NCBI GenBank assembly: GCA_963750395.1
Contig: CAVVQM010000015.1
Location: forward strand, 139,690-203,689
From: JADJPO01 sp963750395
GTDB taxonomy: Bacteria; Actinomycetota; Actinomycetes; Actinomycetales; Kineosporiaceae
Direction: 5' to 3'
DNA: 64,000 nt
This document shows, one piece after another, positions 55,875 to 64,000 of this stretch (positions are counted from its first letter, which is position 1; every line of letters begins with the position of its first letter). Below the pieces are notes generated by a model. That model did not search any database and was not told the origin of the DNA. It saw nothing but the letters and a program-made list of their open reading frames with translations. Position numbers and translations under genes: made by a program.

Positions 55875-57731
55875 TTACCATGCGACAATGGGAGTTAGGC
55901 GGTGACGAATTGGAGCCTGATCTGGCCCGGCTAGCCCAGGAAGGAAACGACTGCTGTGGCTATGGTGAAGCCGACGATACTCCCCAATGCCGCTTGGGCG
56001 ACGGTGTGATCGCGGAGCGTGACTCGTGCCCAGGCGATGGCGGCGACGAGGGGGAGTAGCACCCACATCGCTGCGCCGAATTCGAGGACGAGGATGGCGA
56101 GGGTGCCGGCGGCGCAGGCGGTGTGGATGGAGATCTTCCAGAAGACGGTGATGGCGAGGGCGACGGCGACGCCGGCGGTCATGGCGGCGACGAGGGCGAA
56201 GAGGGCGCGGGGGGCGCCGAGCCACCAGGTGATGAGTAGGCTCCCCTCTATGGCAAGGGGTTTGCGGGGCCTTTTCTTGGCTCTGGTCCAGGGCGGCCAG
56301 ATCGGTGGCGGCTACGCCGCCGGTCCTTGTTGGGGCCGCTGCGCGATGGTTGGCTGCGCCGCGCGCGTACGGGCCCGCCACTCCCCGGTCAAGAGCGCTG
56401 CGCGTCGCGGTGCGACGGCCCTGCGGGCCGCTCTGGACCGGTGAGCCTCTACGGGCCCTGGCCAGCGCGATCGTGGGCAGGCCGGGGCCTGCCCCCGCAG
56501 ATGCGCGGCGCTCAGCGTCGGTCCGGTCCTGGTCGATCTGGTCGAGGTCGAGCAGCTCGCCGTCGACTGGCTCGGGCTTATCGTGGACGGTGGCGGGTCC
56601 GGGCTGTGACTGATCCGAAGAGACGACCATCGGGGTGTGCAGGTCGTCCGCGCTGGATTCGAGTGTCGCCCCCGGGTGTCCTCCCGGGCCCGCTTGCTCG
56701 GCGTGGCGCCGTCGCTGGTCGGCGACCATCCGCCGGTAGACGACGTCGGACAGGCGGCGTTTGAGGATCCGCAGGGCCTCCATCGGGGTCTTCCCCCGCG
56801 CCAGGAGCCGCTGGTAGTAGGCCCGTCCCGGGGTGTCGTGGCGGACCTGGACGATGGCCATGATGTGCAGCACGTGGTTGAGCCGCCGGTTCCCGGCCCG
56901 GGAGAGCCGGTGGCGCAGCTGCGCCCCGGAGGAGGCGTCCAGGGGTGCGGTCCCGGTCCACGCGGCGAAGCGGGCCTTGGTCGGGAACCGGGTGACGTCG
57001 CCGACATCGGCCAGGACCCGGGCGGCGCCGGCCGGGCCCATCCCGTACAGGTCCATCAGGTGCGAGCCCAGGCCCCGCACCCGGGTGCGCAGCTCGGCGT
57101 TGACCGCCTTGAGCTGCGCATCGACCGTGAACAGGTCGGCGAGCAGGTCGGCGGCGATCCGCCGGCGCATCGCCCCACCCGGATCGCGGGGGCGGACCGT
57201 GACCAACATGGCCTTGGCCTGGGTCGGGCTCAGGTGCCGGCCCGCACCCCCCGGGACGAGCTCGGCGAGCAGTCGGTGCAGCCGGTTCAACGTGGCCGCC
57301 CGCCGCCCGGACAACTCATCGCGGCGGTCGACCAGCACCCGCAACGCCACCACATCCCCGTCGGTGGCCGACAGCTCCCGCAGCCCCCTCCTGCTCAGGG
57401 CGACCGCGGTGACCGCGTGCGCGTCTACCGCATCGGTCTTGCGGCCCTGCCCGGTATCCAGGACCCGGACCCGGGCGGTCAGCTTCGCCGGCACATCCCG
57501 CACCCGCTCCCCGTCCTTCAGCAGACGCTGGGTCAACGGGCGGCCGGCGCCGTCGGCGCCCTCGACCGCCCACACCCGCTCCGGCCACTGCCGCACATAG
57601 CCCAGCATCACCGCGTACTGGCGGGCATCCGTGCCGAAGGTGCCCGTGGCGGCGACCTTCCCCTCGGCGTCGACGACCTCGATCGTCACCGAGGCCTTAT
57701 GCGGATCCACTCCAATGATCATCCGGTCCAT
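55875..57731 (-). CDS. IS110-family DEDD transposase (C-terminal read-through)
   Basis: ATG 57731. The N-terminal RuvC-like DEDD domain is MIIGVDPHKASVTIEVVD (first Asp), WAVEGADGAGRPL (Glu) and KTDAVDAHAV (Asp pair). The C-terminal Transposase_20 domain is GLGSHLMDLYGMGPAGAARVLADVGDVTRFPTKARFAAWTGTAPLDASSGAQLRHRLSRAGNR with the catalytic Ser in DASSG. Recognisable transposase runs to about residue 350-400. The remaining frame to 55875 is low-complexity Arg/His/Pro translation of the PAP2 remnant in another frame, so the natural stop is missing or lost by an indel. It may be functional or not. Confidence 0.8.
   Translation of the reverse strand: MDRMIIGVDPHKASVTIEVVDAEGKVAATGTFGTDARQYAVMLGYVRQWPERVWAVEGADGAGRPLTQRLLKDGERVRDVPAKLTARVRVLDTGQGRKTDAVDAHAVTAVALSRRGLRELSATDGDVVALRVLVDRRDELSGRRAATLNRLHRLLAELVPGGAGRHLSPTQAKAMLVTVRPRDPGGAMRRRIAADLLADLFTVDAQLKAVNAELRTRVRGLGSHLMDLYGMGPAGAARVLADVGDVTRFPTKARFAAWTGTAPLDASSGAQLRHRLSRAGNRRLNHVLHIMAIVQVRHDTPGRAYYQRLLARGKTPMEALRILKRRLSDVVYRRMVADQRRRHAEQAGPGGHPGATLESSADDLHTPMVVSSDQSQPGPATVHDKPEPVDGELLDLDQIDQDRTDAERRASAGAGPGLPTIALARARRGSPVQSGPQGRRTATRSALDRGVAGPYARGAANHRAAAPTRTGGVAATDLAALDQSQEKAPQTPCHRGEPTHHLVARRPPRPLRPRRRHDRRRRRRPRHHRLLEDLHPHRLRRRHPRHPRPRIRRSDVGATPPRRRHRLGTSHAPRSHRRPSGIGEYRRLHHSHSSRFLPGLAGPDQAPIRHRLTPIVAW
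55931..56240 (-). pseudogene. C-terminal remnant of a PAP2-like membrane phosphatase
   Basis: The frame ending at 55931 reads GAPRALFALVAAM...ITVFWKISIHTACAAGTLAIL...WARVTLRDHTVAQAALGS. This matches the last membrane part of PAP2-family phosphatases (the K-x-S-x-H-T and R-x5-H-T-x2-Q positions). The N-terminal half is missing: the upstream sequence is IS110. The 5' limit is approximate, as I place the IS boundary near 56230-56250. No PAP2 N-terminus is found on the other side of the element. Confidence 0.6.
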
Positions 57732-57975
57732 CGCCCGTTCCCTCTCTCCGCGAACCGCTTTCCCGTTGGTCGGCGAAGGTGGGCATCGCTACTTCGAGCG
57801 TGGGCAGTCCCCTCGTGAGCCACACCCCGCCAGCGGTGCCCGGCAGAGCACAGACCATGAGTGAGCCACACCGCGACACCGAAACACCACGGTGGACAGC
57901 CGCGAAAGAGAGCGACCTGCCGGGCACCTCGACACCAGCCTGGCCAGGCCGACGCCGTAACACCAGCCTGAAGTA
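56240..57975 (-). mobile_element. IS110-family insertion sequence (ends approximate)
   Basis: An IS110 transposase occupies most of the element. The element is flanked by a truncated PAP2 gene on its transposase 3' side. The approximately 240 bases upstream of the transposase (57732-57975) are non-coding, the position where IS110 elements encode their bridge RNA. Terminal bases were not resolved; the IS110 family lacks long inverted repeats, so ends must be set by comparison with an intact copy. Confidence 0.7.
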
Positions 57976-58062
57976 GCCGCGAGCAGCGCGGCCGTTACGC
58001 TCATGCCGCGGTGAGGCTGTTGGTGGGTCCTGCGGCCGGGAATCCTTCGGGATTTCGGCGAT
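57732..58062 (-). other. Non-coding region: IS110 left end and vapC downstream flank
   Basis: 331 bases without a supported gene. The first 240 bases belong to the IS110 5' non-coding end and could encode the bridge RNA that guides target choice. Repeats of GAGCCACACC occur at 57819-57828 and 57863-57872. Confidence 0.45.
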
Positions 58063-58446
58063 TCACACGGTGACGATGTCGATGAGGTCTTCCAGCCCAC
58101 GGAGGTCGTTGGCGTTGCGGGTGTAGAGCGTGGCCGAGTGGGCATGTGCGGTGGCTGCGATGAGCAGATCCATCACCCGCCCTCGTGGCTGGCGTCCCTG
58201 GCTGACGGTCTTGGCGGCGAGCCGGCCGTAGCTGTCGGCCACGGCCTCGTCCACTGGTAGTGGGTCGAAGCGTTTCTGCAGGCCTGACAGCCGGGCCAGG
58301 CGCACCGCGCGGGCATCGGCGGACTGCGCGACAAGGACGCCGTAGTGCAGTTCGGCGAGACTGATCACGCTGATCGCCAGTTCCCCAGGCAGCGGTTGGA
58401 GGTCGGCCGCGATCAGAATGCTGGTGTCGAGGATTCCTCGGCTCAC
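58063..58446 (-). CDS. vapC: PIN-domain toxin VapC
   Basis: 127 residues. PIN nuclease fold: first acidic residue in GILDTSILIAADL, ISVISLAELHYGVL (Glu), and MDLLIAATAHAHSATLYTRNANDL (Asp and Asn). VapC toxins are RNases that cleave tRNA or rRNA. The ATG at 58446 overlaps the antitoxin stop, the standard order. It is inside the tRNA-Pro island. Confidence 0.9.
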   Translation of the reverse strand: MSRGILDTSILIAADLQPLPGELAISVISLAELHYGVLVAQSADARAVRLARLSGLQKRFDPLPVDEAVADSYGRLAAKTVSQGRQPRGRVMDLLIAATAHAHSATLYTRNANDLRGLEDLIDIVTV

Positions 58447-58691
58447 CGGCCGGTCCAGGGGTCAGCTAGGGCATCGTCCACGCGGTCGCGGTCGGCGTCC
58501 CATTGGTCGTCCATCGGCTCGCGGAACACGTCGGCCAGGTCCTTCCAGTGTCGCCAGGCCCGTGGAGCGACGGGTCCGAGCACGGCGGCGGGACGGCCTG
58601 CGACGGTGATCGTCACGTGTTCACCGGCTTCGGCGCGCCGGACGAGATCGCTAGCGTTCTGACGCATCTCGCGAAGCCCCACTTCACTCAT
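58443..58691 (-). CDS. vapB: Phd/YefM-type antitoxin (VapB)
   Basis: 82 residues from ATG 58691. The N-terminus VGLREMRQNASDLVRRAEAGEHVTITVAGRPAAVLGPV is a Phd/YefM DNA-binding fold, and the C-terminal tail (MDDQWDADRDRVDDALADPW) is the toxin-wrapping segment. The stop overlaps vapC by 4 bases. A longer frame to 58709 is open, but the start at 58691 fits the family. Confidence 0.88.
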   Translation of the reverse strand: MSEVGLREMRQNASDLVRRAEAGEHVTITVAGRPAAVLGPVAPRAWRHWKDLADVFREPMDDQWDADRDRVDDALADPWTGR

Positions 58692-58902
58692 CCATCGACA
58701 GTAGCACAAGTGCTACCAAGCTTCGAGGAAGCCGGCGGGAGCATCCGGACATAGCCGCGGACCGAGCGCTTTACACCTGCGCGGCATGGCAGTCTTGGGC
58801 ACCCCGGTCCTTGGCTGAAGGTCGCCAGCCTGTTCGGGGTGCTGCGGTTGGGGAGCAGGGCGAGCAATCGTTCCTGCGGCGAGTCGCGGGGCGTCCAATG
58901 AG

Positions 58903-59112
58903 TCAGAAATCTCGTGGTTGCAGTCCTGCTTGGCGGCAGATCGAGCGAAACGTCCCTATCTTGAGGTTCTTGCGGCCCATGGGCACGATCACGACGCGCG
59001 TCGGTTGGCCGGCCTTGACGAACTTGGCGTGCGAGCCGCGCTGGTGGACCAGAGTGAATCCGTGGCGGGCAAGCGTCTTGTCAACCTCGCTCGACGACGG
59101 GCCTTTAGGCAC
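58903..59112 (-). CDS. hicA: HicA-type toxin
   Basis: 69-residue double-stranded-RNA-binding-like mRNA interferase. The core is VDKTLARHGFTLVHQRGSHAKFVKAG with the catalytic His28 in GSHAKF, and ends FRSICRQAGLQPRDF. It overlaps the HicB-like gene by 8 bases. Order HicB then HicA is the reverse of E. coli but common in other bacteria. Confidence 0.88.
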   Translation of the reverse strand: MPKGPSSSEVDKTLARHGFTLVHQRGSHAKFVKAGQPTRVVIVPMGRKNLKIGTFRSICRQAGLQPRDF

Positions 59113-59329
59113 TCTTGAGGGTCAACTCCTCGACGTGGGCGCCGTGGACCAGCGGGATGGGCTCGTCGAGGGTGGGGTCTTCGAAGTACAGGGTGAGTGC
59201 TTCGAGCAGATTGGCACGTGCCTCGTCTTCGGTGGCGCCTTCGCTGGCCACGTCGACGTTGAGGCATTGGGCGACGTAGCCATCGCCTTCGGCGTAGATC
59301 ACGACCTGGAACGTCGCGGGCACGGTCAC
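59105..59329 (-). CDS. hicB: HicB-type antitoxin
   Basis: 74 residues from GTG 59329. Partial RNase-H-like fold of HicB: FQVVIYAEGDGYVAQCLNVDVASEGATEDEARANLLEALTLYFED. The C-terminal DNA-binding domain present in some HicB is absent. The long open frame upstream is not family sequence, so the GTG was chosen. It is next to attR, inside the island. Confidence 0.85.
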   Translation of the reverse strand: MTVPATFQVVIYAEGDGYVAQCLNVDVASEGATEDEARANLLEALTLYFEDPTLDEPIPLVHGAHVEELTLKSA

Positions 59330-59951
59330 CGGGTCCCTCCTCTGTGGCCCTATCGTCGCACGGTGCGGCTGGCTGGACTTGCCTCGTGTGCTGTCCGCGC
59401 TCAGCGAAGTGCAGTGCTGATCATGAACACACGCCAACCCCTTGTCCGACACTGTCTGCAAGTGTCCTATCGAGTGCCCACGAGGGGCGCTCGCGAGGGC
59501 GTTTCCGCAGCTCAGCGGCATGATCGGCGGGTTTCTGGGGGTCAAGGGGTCGTGGGTTCGAATCTCGCCGTCCCGACTTTGGACGTTTCGCAGCTCACAG
59601 CCCTGTTGAGGCGAGGGTTTAGGCGTCTGAGGTGGCGATCGAGGAGAGCATGGCGCTCATGGAACCCTTGACTCGGCCGGTTTCTCTGCTGCGGTTCCTG
59701 CGCTGACGGAGTGTTGCCGTGCGGGTGAACCCGCAGTTCAGGGGCACGCGGTGCGGTGGCGAGCCGAGGCACGGGTGGCCGTGGCTCGCTGACCAGCAGT
59801 CAGGGATTGGGCGGAGACCTTCGAGGATGCCCTGAACCAGGGCACCGCCCCTCTCGAGAAACCGCAAGTCGCAGCCTTGTTCCGGGTTTGTCGGGTCAAG
59901 CGTCTGACCGCTGCGGAGTGGGCTCCGAAAGCGGCTGCGGAGAACACGCGC
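59330..59951. other. Gene-free stretch around attR
   Basis: 620 bases with no supported gene. It contains attR (59535-59577) and two copies of a GTTTC(C)GCAGCTCA motif (59501-59518 and 59585-59601) that also occurs at 49041-49058 next to attL. Open frames here end in GTARFE-like peptides, which are translations of the tRNA T-arm and not proteins. Confidence 0.6.
59535..59577 (+). repeat. attR: second copy of tRNA-Pro 3' part, island right boundary
   Basis: CTGGGGGTCAAGGGGTCG...CCGTCCCGAC, 41 of 43 bases identical to 48989-49031. The two differences fall in the T stem (GTGGG for GCGAG) and still allow G-U pairing with CTCGC, so this copy may come from a related tRNA-Pro gene. There is no 5' half, hence it is not a tRNA gene. 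Confidence 0.85.
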
Positions 59952-60344
59952 TCAGAGTCCGTGGATCTCGGCACTGGTGATTCCGACGTTTTCGAGCCGG
60001 CCATCTGCTGTGACGAGCGGGGCGTCCAGCGATTCGGCCAATGCGACGTAGGCGGCGTCGTAGCTGGTCAGATTGTGGCGGAGGTCCCAGATGCGGTCGA
60101 GGAGGGACTGGCAGTCGCTGAGGGCGATCGTGAGTCCGGCGAGGGCTTCGACGGCGTCCTCGGCTCGTTCGATGGAGAGCTTGGAACCAAGGACGTGGCC
60201 GCGGACGACGGACATGACTTCCGTGATGAGGTGTGCAGGGGCGGCCCAGTCGGTGTCGCCGGTGAGGACGTCTCGGGCCGTTTCGCCGAGAGGACCGTCG
60301 TCGAGCAAGGCCAGCGCCAAGGCGCTGGCGTCAACGACGATCAT
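59952..60344 (-). CDS. vapC: PIN-domain toxin VapC (second pair)
   Basis: 130 residues. First Asp in MIVVDASALALALLDD, central Glu in APAHLITEVMSVVRG, and C-terminal acidic residues in LTSYDAAYVALAESLDAPLVTADGRL. The ATG at 60344 overlaps the antitoxin stop (ATGA). It lies outside attR, so it belongs to the flanking region or an older layer. Confidence 0.9.
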   Translation of the reverse strand: MIVVDASALALALLDDGPLGETARDVLTGDTDWAAPAHLITEVMSVVRGHVLGSKLSIERAEDAVEALAGLTIALSDCQSLLDRIWDLRHNLTSYDAAYVALAESLDAPLVTADGRLENVGITSAEIHGL

Positions 60345-60592
60345 GCGGAGAGGTCCTCCTCGCGGCGGCGTCGTTGCTCGGCGACAAATCCCGAGAGTTC
60401 ACCGGGGGCGCTGCGGAGTCCGTCGTCGCGCGCGGCGAAACGTCCCAGCATTGCGGCGTTGTTCGCCCGTTGGGCCTGCTGTCCAACGAGCTCGAGCAGG
60501 AACGCCTGGAGTGACTGGCCTCTGGCTCGTGCCTGAGCGACGAGTGCATCGCGGACCTCGTCCGGCACATCCCGGATCTGTAGTGCCACCAT
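60341..60592 (-). CDS. vapB: Ribbon-helix-helix antitoxin (FitA/VapB-like)
   Basis: 83 residues from ATG 60592, preceded by a strong AAGGAGG (complement of 60601-60607). The N-terminus VALQIRDVPDEVRDALVAQARARGQSLQAFLLELVGQQ is an RHH fold, and the rest binds the toxin. An imperfect palindrome lies just upstream (60608-60624) as the likely autoregulatory operator. Confidence 0.88.
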   Translation of the reverse strand: MVALQIRDVPDEVRDALVAQARARGQSLQAFLLELVGQQAQRANNAAMLGRFAARDDGLRSAPGELSGFVAEQRRRREEDLSA

Positions 60593-60607
60593 CGGCGCCA
60601 CCTCCTT

Positions 60608-60624
60608 GCATGCACTATACATGC
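60608..60624 (-). promoter_or_regulatory. Palindromic operator and -10 of the vapBC pair
   Basis: GCATGTATAGTGCATGC on the minus strand is a 17-base imperfect palindrome that overlaps TATAGT (60614-60619), the probable -10, and ends directly before the AAGGAGG ribosome site. RHH antitoxins bind such palindromes. Confidence 0.6.
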
Positions 60625-60632
60625 AGCGTGTG

Positions 60633-62941
60633 TCATGCCTCACCCCTCCACCACTTCGTGGTGAGCCATACCAGGTCGCCTTGATCGCGGGCTCGCGCTC
60701 TGCGCTCGCGGTCGAACAGCGTCTGCTGCTTGGCCAGGACGAGGGTGTAGGGCCTGCCAACGCGCCGCGTGGTGTGGCTCACCGGGAGTTCGGCGGCGTC
60801 GATCCGCCCGTGGATGTGGTGCCGTCGTGCCTGGGCCAGCGGCCATTCGAGGGTGCGTCGAGCCGGGTCGCGCACGAACGCCCCGAGCGTGGCGCACAGC
60901 TCGCAGGAGCAGCCGTCCGGCAAGGCCAGCGACCAGTCGTCGTCCGCCCGCTCCGGCTGATCCAGCCGGTCCCGGAGCGCGCCGGCGCCCAAGGCCGCCA
61001 ACTCCTCGAAGCCGCCTCGACGGCGGGCGTCAGGTGACAGCTCGGCGGCTGAGCGGAGCGCCACCATCAGGCATCCCCGAGGTCCCCGGGGTGAGCATCG
61101 CAGAACGTGATCATCGAGGCCCGCAGGCCATCTGCCTCGATCATCGCTCCGGCCGTCAACAGGGCCGCCAACGGTTCGCCCAGGGCGGTCAGCGCCGTGG
61201 CCTTCCGGCTCGGCGTCCTCGTCGCCAGGGCTTCCTCGAGCATGCGGCGGAGCGAGTCCCAGGCCAGCCCGAGCAGGCGGGTAGCCGTCGTCCTGCCGTG
61301 CCGCTTCACCTTCAGCAGCGCCGCGGTGAGGGCGGGCAACGAGGTCAGCCAGGTCGTCCGGTCGGGGGTGCCCGGCGACCACGCGGCGCCGCGTCCGAAC
61401 CACGTCGTCAACAGGTCGTCCACCCAGGCGTCTCCGTACTGGTTGGCGAGCGCGGTCAGCGGGGCCATCTGTCGGGGACGGAGCTGCTCGGCGCGGAACC
61501 GGCGCACCAGCAGTCGACCGAGTGCCGGCTCCTCCAGTGCCGCCGCGGCACGCAGCGCGGTGACCAACAGGGCGGACTGGCTCGTCGGGAGCGAAACGGT
61601 GTCCCAGAAGGGTTCCAGGGTGGCCGCCATGGTGCGCGCCTCAGCGAGATCACCGGACTTGACCGTCCGAAGCAGCTCGTCGAGGGCCCAGGACGGCGCG
61701 GCCTCGGCACGCATCGCGAAGCCCTGCCCGCGCGGCCAGACCACGACCGCCGCCCGCCGGTACCAACGATCCAGCGTGTTGCCCCAGTTGCCCATGTAGC
61801 CCTCGTACTGCCACGAGAAAGGCTGCAACGCCTCGGACGGCGTGCTCGCGCACACCTCGTCACCTGAGACGGTCAGTGACGTGCTCGTGGGGTCCCCGGC
61901 CTGGTTGACCCAGTGGGTGAGAGTGATCGAGGAGTCGATCAGGGACTGCAGCTCGAACCCGTCGCCGTCCTGCTCCTCATCCGGCTCGTCGCGGTAGCGC
62001 CGCCGGTAGACCGGCTCAGGTTCGTAGGCCTCCCAGGTCTCCTGGACCTCGGTCAGGGCCAGGGCGCACTCGGCGTCCGCGGCGGCGGCTGCCGCCCGCA
62101 GCCGAGCGGTCCGTGCGATGTCGTTGCCCTTCAATCGCGACCAGTCCAATGCCCGCTCGGTGTACTCGTGGTCGAGCAGGTAGACCAGCCGCCGCGGCGG
62201 GTCGCCGTCCCCGTCGCGATAGCGGTGGACGACGGGGGTGGTGAAGTGCTGCCGCAGGCACGATGCGAGCTGCTCGTCGTCCGCAGTGGTCTCGCCCTCG
62301 GGACTGCTCGTCTCGCCCTCAATGAGCAGGTTGTAGGTCAGGGCGATCCGGTAGCCGGAGGTCACCGGCCGGACCTCGTGCCGGCGGTCGGCGTGAAAGG
62401 CGACCAGTGCAAGATCTGACGCCCAGCCTCGATGGGTCCTGGACTGATCCCCGTGGTAGATCACAAGTTCACCGCCGGTGTGCCGTGTCGGCAACGTGAC
62501 GACCAGGGTTCCGGTCATGGAGTCGTGCTTCTCGGAGTCCTGGTGGGGGAGGAAGAACTGGCCAGGTTCGTAGACCAGGAGTGAGTGCAGGTCGGCGACC
62601 AGGCTCGCGGTCGCCGGCAGCCCGAACTGGTCGCGTACCCTGTCCAGGGCGGCGTCGAGGGCCGCGGTCCAGCTGTCATGCACCAAGTCGCGGGGGACCT
62701 CCCAGGTGTCGCGGACCTGAGTGTCGGTGAGGGTCTGCGCCCCGCGTCCGAACCGCGCCGGGGCGGCGAGCGCGATCAGTGCGCGCGCCGTCTTGGCCGG
62801 GACGGGGAACCGGATCCTGCCAACCCCGTCGACCTCGAGGCGCAGCCCGCTGGCCTTGACATTCAGCTGGACGCACGGCGGGACTGGTGCACCGACCGTT
62901 CTCAGCAAGCTGGCCAGGTGGTCGCGAGCGTGGAGCAGCAC
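60633..62941 (-). CDS. Large 2OG-Fe(II) oxygenase, probable frameshift near 61068
   Basis: GTG 62941. The first 624 residues run to a TGA at 61067-61069; a second frame starting MVALRSAAEL at that point continues to 60633, so the whole protein would be about 770 residues. The iron and cosubstrate ligands are His133 and Asp135 (FFLPHQDSEK), distal His188 (DRRHEVRPV) and Arg198 (SGYRIALTYNLL). The C-terminal part has CSCELCATLGAFVRDPARR and VGRPYTLVLAKQQ, similar to the tail of long fungal-type prolyl-4-hydroxylase-like proteins, which supports one gene. It begins 9 bases after the jetD-like stop and is probably in the same transcript. The substrate is unknown. Confidence 0.75.
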
Positions 62942-62950
62942 ACCCGCAGG

Positions 62951-63889
62951 CTACCGATGGCTGACGGGACGTGGTTCCTCGCGCAGCGCTCTCTCGGCGG
63001 CCGAGAACCGGATGTGCTCCTGCTCGAGGCGGACCCACATACCCCAAATCGGTCCTCCAGCAGGTCCCGGTACAGGGCTGTCTCGTCAGGGGTCAGGTGA
63101 CCGGGCGAGGAGGTGGCTTGCACTCGCTCGGTGTCCCAGTGCGGCTCATGGGCGAGCAGGGTGTCGTGGTCCATCAGCAGGGAGCGCAGTGCAGGGAAGT
63201 GCGCTCGCATCCGATCGAGCATGAGCAGCCCATGGGTGTCGATATCGCCCCAGTACCGCATCGGTCGGTCGCGCATCCACGCGACCGGAGCGAGCCGGGT
63301 CACGACGTATCCCTCACCGAGGGCAGCGATCACACCGTGCACGCGCGGCAGGGCGAGGTAGGTGACCTCGTTCTCCACCACAAGAACACCGGCGCACTCG
63401 AGTGGCATCGCTGACAGATCGGCAACGCGCAGGGCGAGCTCCGCGGGGCCACCGCCTGCCAGCAGCGGGGACTCGTCGAGCCGCCGCAGTCGCACGTCGG
63501 AGGGCTTGCGGGCCAGCCGATATCGTTCGACGAACCGGCTCCGCGGATGTGCCGCGTCGACCCGGTAGGCGGGCAGGACGACGTCGAGCAGCTCGCCCAG
63601 CTCGCTGCGGTAGCGCTGGACGAACTTGGTGTCCACGCCGGGCACGTCGATCTGACGTAGGTAGACCTCGGGCCCGGCATGGTCGACCATCCAGTCGAGG
63701 ACGTCGGGCAGCTGCTTGCGGCCAGCTGGGCGCCAGCCGGAGCCCGGCCATCGGGTGGGCATCCAGCCATGCCGCCACCTGAGGAAGCCGTTCGGGCGGT
63801 ACTCGCCAACTTCTTCGCCGCCCCGCCCAACCGCCCGTGATTGGTATCTCAATCTCGTTGCCGACCCACACGTCAAGGTGAGTGGCCAA
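62951..63889 (-). CDS. jetD: JetD-like protein (DUF3322/DUF2220), incomplete at window edge, frameshifted
   Basis: Wadjet defence subunit D, the topoisomerase-VI-like nuclease that cuts DNA loaded by the JetABC SMC complex. DUF3322 C-terminal part: VYLRQIDVPGVDTKFVQRYRSELGELLDVVLP. DUF2220/Toprim part: VLVVENEVTYLALPRVHGVIAALGEGYVV, MRYWGDIDTHGLLMLDRMRAHFPALRSLLMDHDTLLAH, HLTPDETALYRDLLEDRFG. After that the frame shifts near 63043 and continues VWVRLEQEHIRFSAAERALREEP to TAG at 62951-62953. Upstream of about 63715 the frame also moves and the first 50-100 residues cannot be resolved, so the start given is a minimum. jetA, jetB and jetC are expected to the right, outside the window. Confidence 0.78.
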
Positions 63890-64000
63890 GCGGCGTGTGG
63901 CGAGCTACCTGGCGCGCGCGAGCTGTCCGAGGAGAAGGCCGCGCGGGTTTCGGCCGCTGCTGGTCGCCACCTATCACCCATTCACCCGCTATCAGCAACG

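Noticed and set aside
59535..59577. A second tRNA-Pro gene
   Set aside because: Only the anticodon-loop-to-3' half is present; no acceptor 5' strand or D arm precedes it. It is the attR copy.
59542..59772. A 76-codon minus-strand frame ending GTARFEPTTP (and a similar 48996-50237 frame)
   Set aside because: The C-terminal peptide is a translation of the tRNA T-arm, a well-known annotation artefact.
63881..64000. A plus-strand frame open to the right edge
   Set aside because: Arg-rich translation with no family sequence, antisense to the jetD-like region.

Overview
The window is chromosomal DNA from a high-GC Gram-positive bacterium (Actinomycetota). The evidence is GC-rich codon use throughout, many GTG starts, the actinobacterial helix-54 type insertion in the 23S rRNA, and a gene order that follows the Mycobacterium/Streptomyces core block: pheS-pheT-arg genes-mpg-tyrS, TPR-HAD-tlyA-nadK-recN-steA-steB-pyrG-nudix-xerD-parA-scpA-scpB-pseudouridine synthase-cmk-der. 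I cannot name the genus from the sequence alone.

Layout. 1-2.2 kb: 3' part of a short UvrA-like ABC ATPase. 2.3-5.9 kb: pheST. 6.0-13.9 kb: an arginine operon, argC-ACT protein-argJ-argB-argD-argF-argR-argH, tightly overlapping, with an inverted repeat before argC that may be the ArgR operator; argG is absent. 13.9-15.9 kb: a DNA-3-methyladenine glycosylase and tyrS. 16.0-21.7 kb: a complete rRNA operon (promoters, 16S, 23S, 5S, terminator). 21.8-41.7 kb: a long co-directional housekeeping run covering ribosome methylation, NAD kinase, DNA repair, septation (SteA/SteB), a MurJ-like transporter fused to a glycosyltransferase, CTP synthase, XerD, ParA/ScpA/ScpB, and prephenate dehydrogenase. 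41.7-44.0 kb: three minus-strand genes (esterase, Mug glycosylase, thioesterase). 44.1-48.9 kb: cmk-der-tex. 48.96 kb: tRNA-Pro(GGG).

From the tRNA onward the character changes. The 3' half of the tRNA (48989-49031) is repeated at 59535-59577 (41 of 43 bases), bounding a 10.6 kb island. The island holds a tyrosine integrase broken by an in-frame stop, and a three-gene operon of visibly lower GC: a small zinc-ribbon protein, a multi-pass membrane protein, and a 1361-residue TPR-CHAT (caspase-like) protease. It also holds an IS110 element next to a PAP2 remnant, a VapBC pair and a HicBA pair. Beyond attR lie another PIN toxin-antitoxin pair, a large 2OG-Fe(II) oxygenase and, at the right edge, a JetD-like protein (DUF3322/DUF2220), the topoisomerase-like nuclease subunit of Wadjet systems. 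The best candidate for a poorly described system is the zinc-ribbon/membrane/TPR-CHAT trio; second is the jetD-oxygenase pair.

Caution on sequence quality. Many conserved genes (argC, argJ, argB, argD, argH, steB, tex, the oxygenase, jetD) carry single-base frameshifts, often in G or C runs, while their translations stay conserved in alternate frames. These look more like sequencing or assembly indels than gene decay. I give each such gene its full span and mark where the frame changes.
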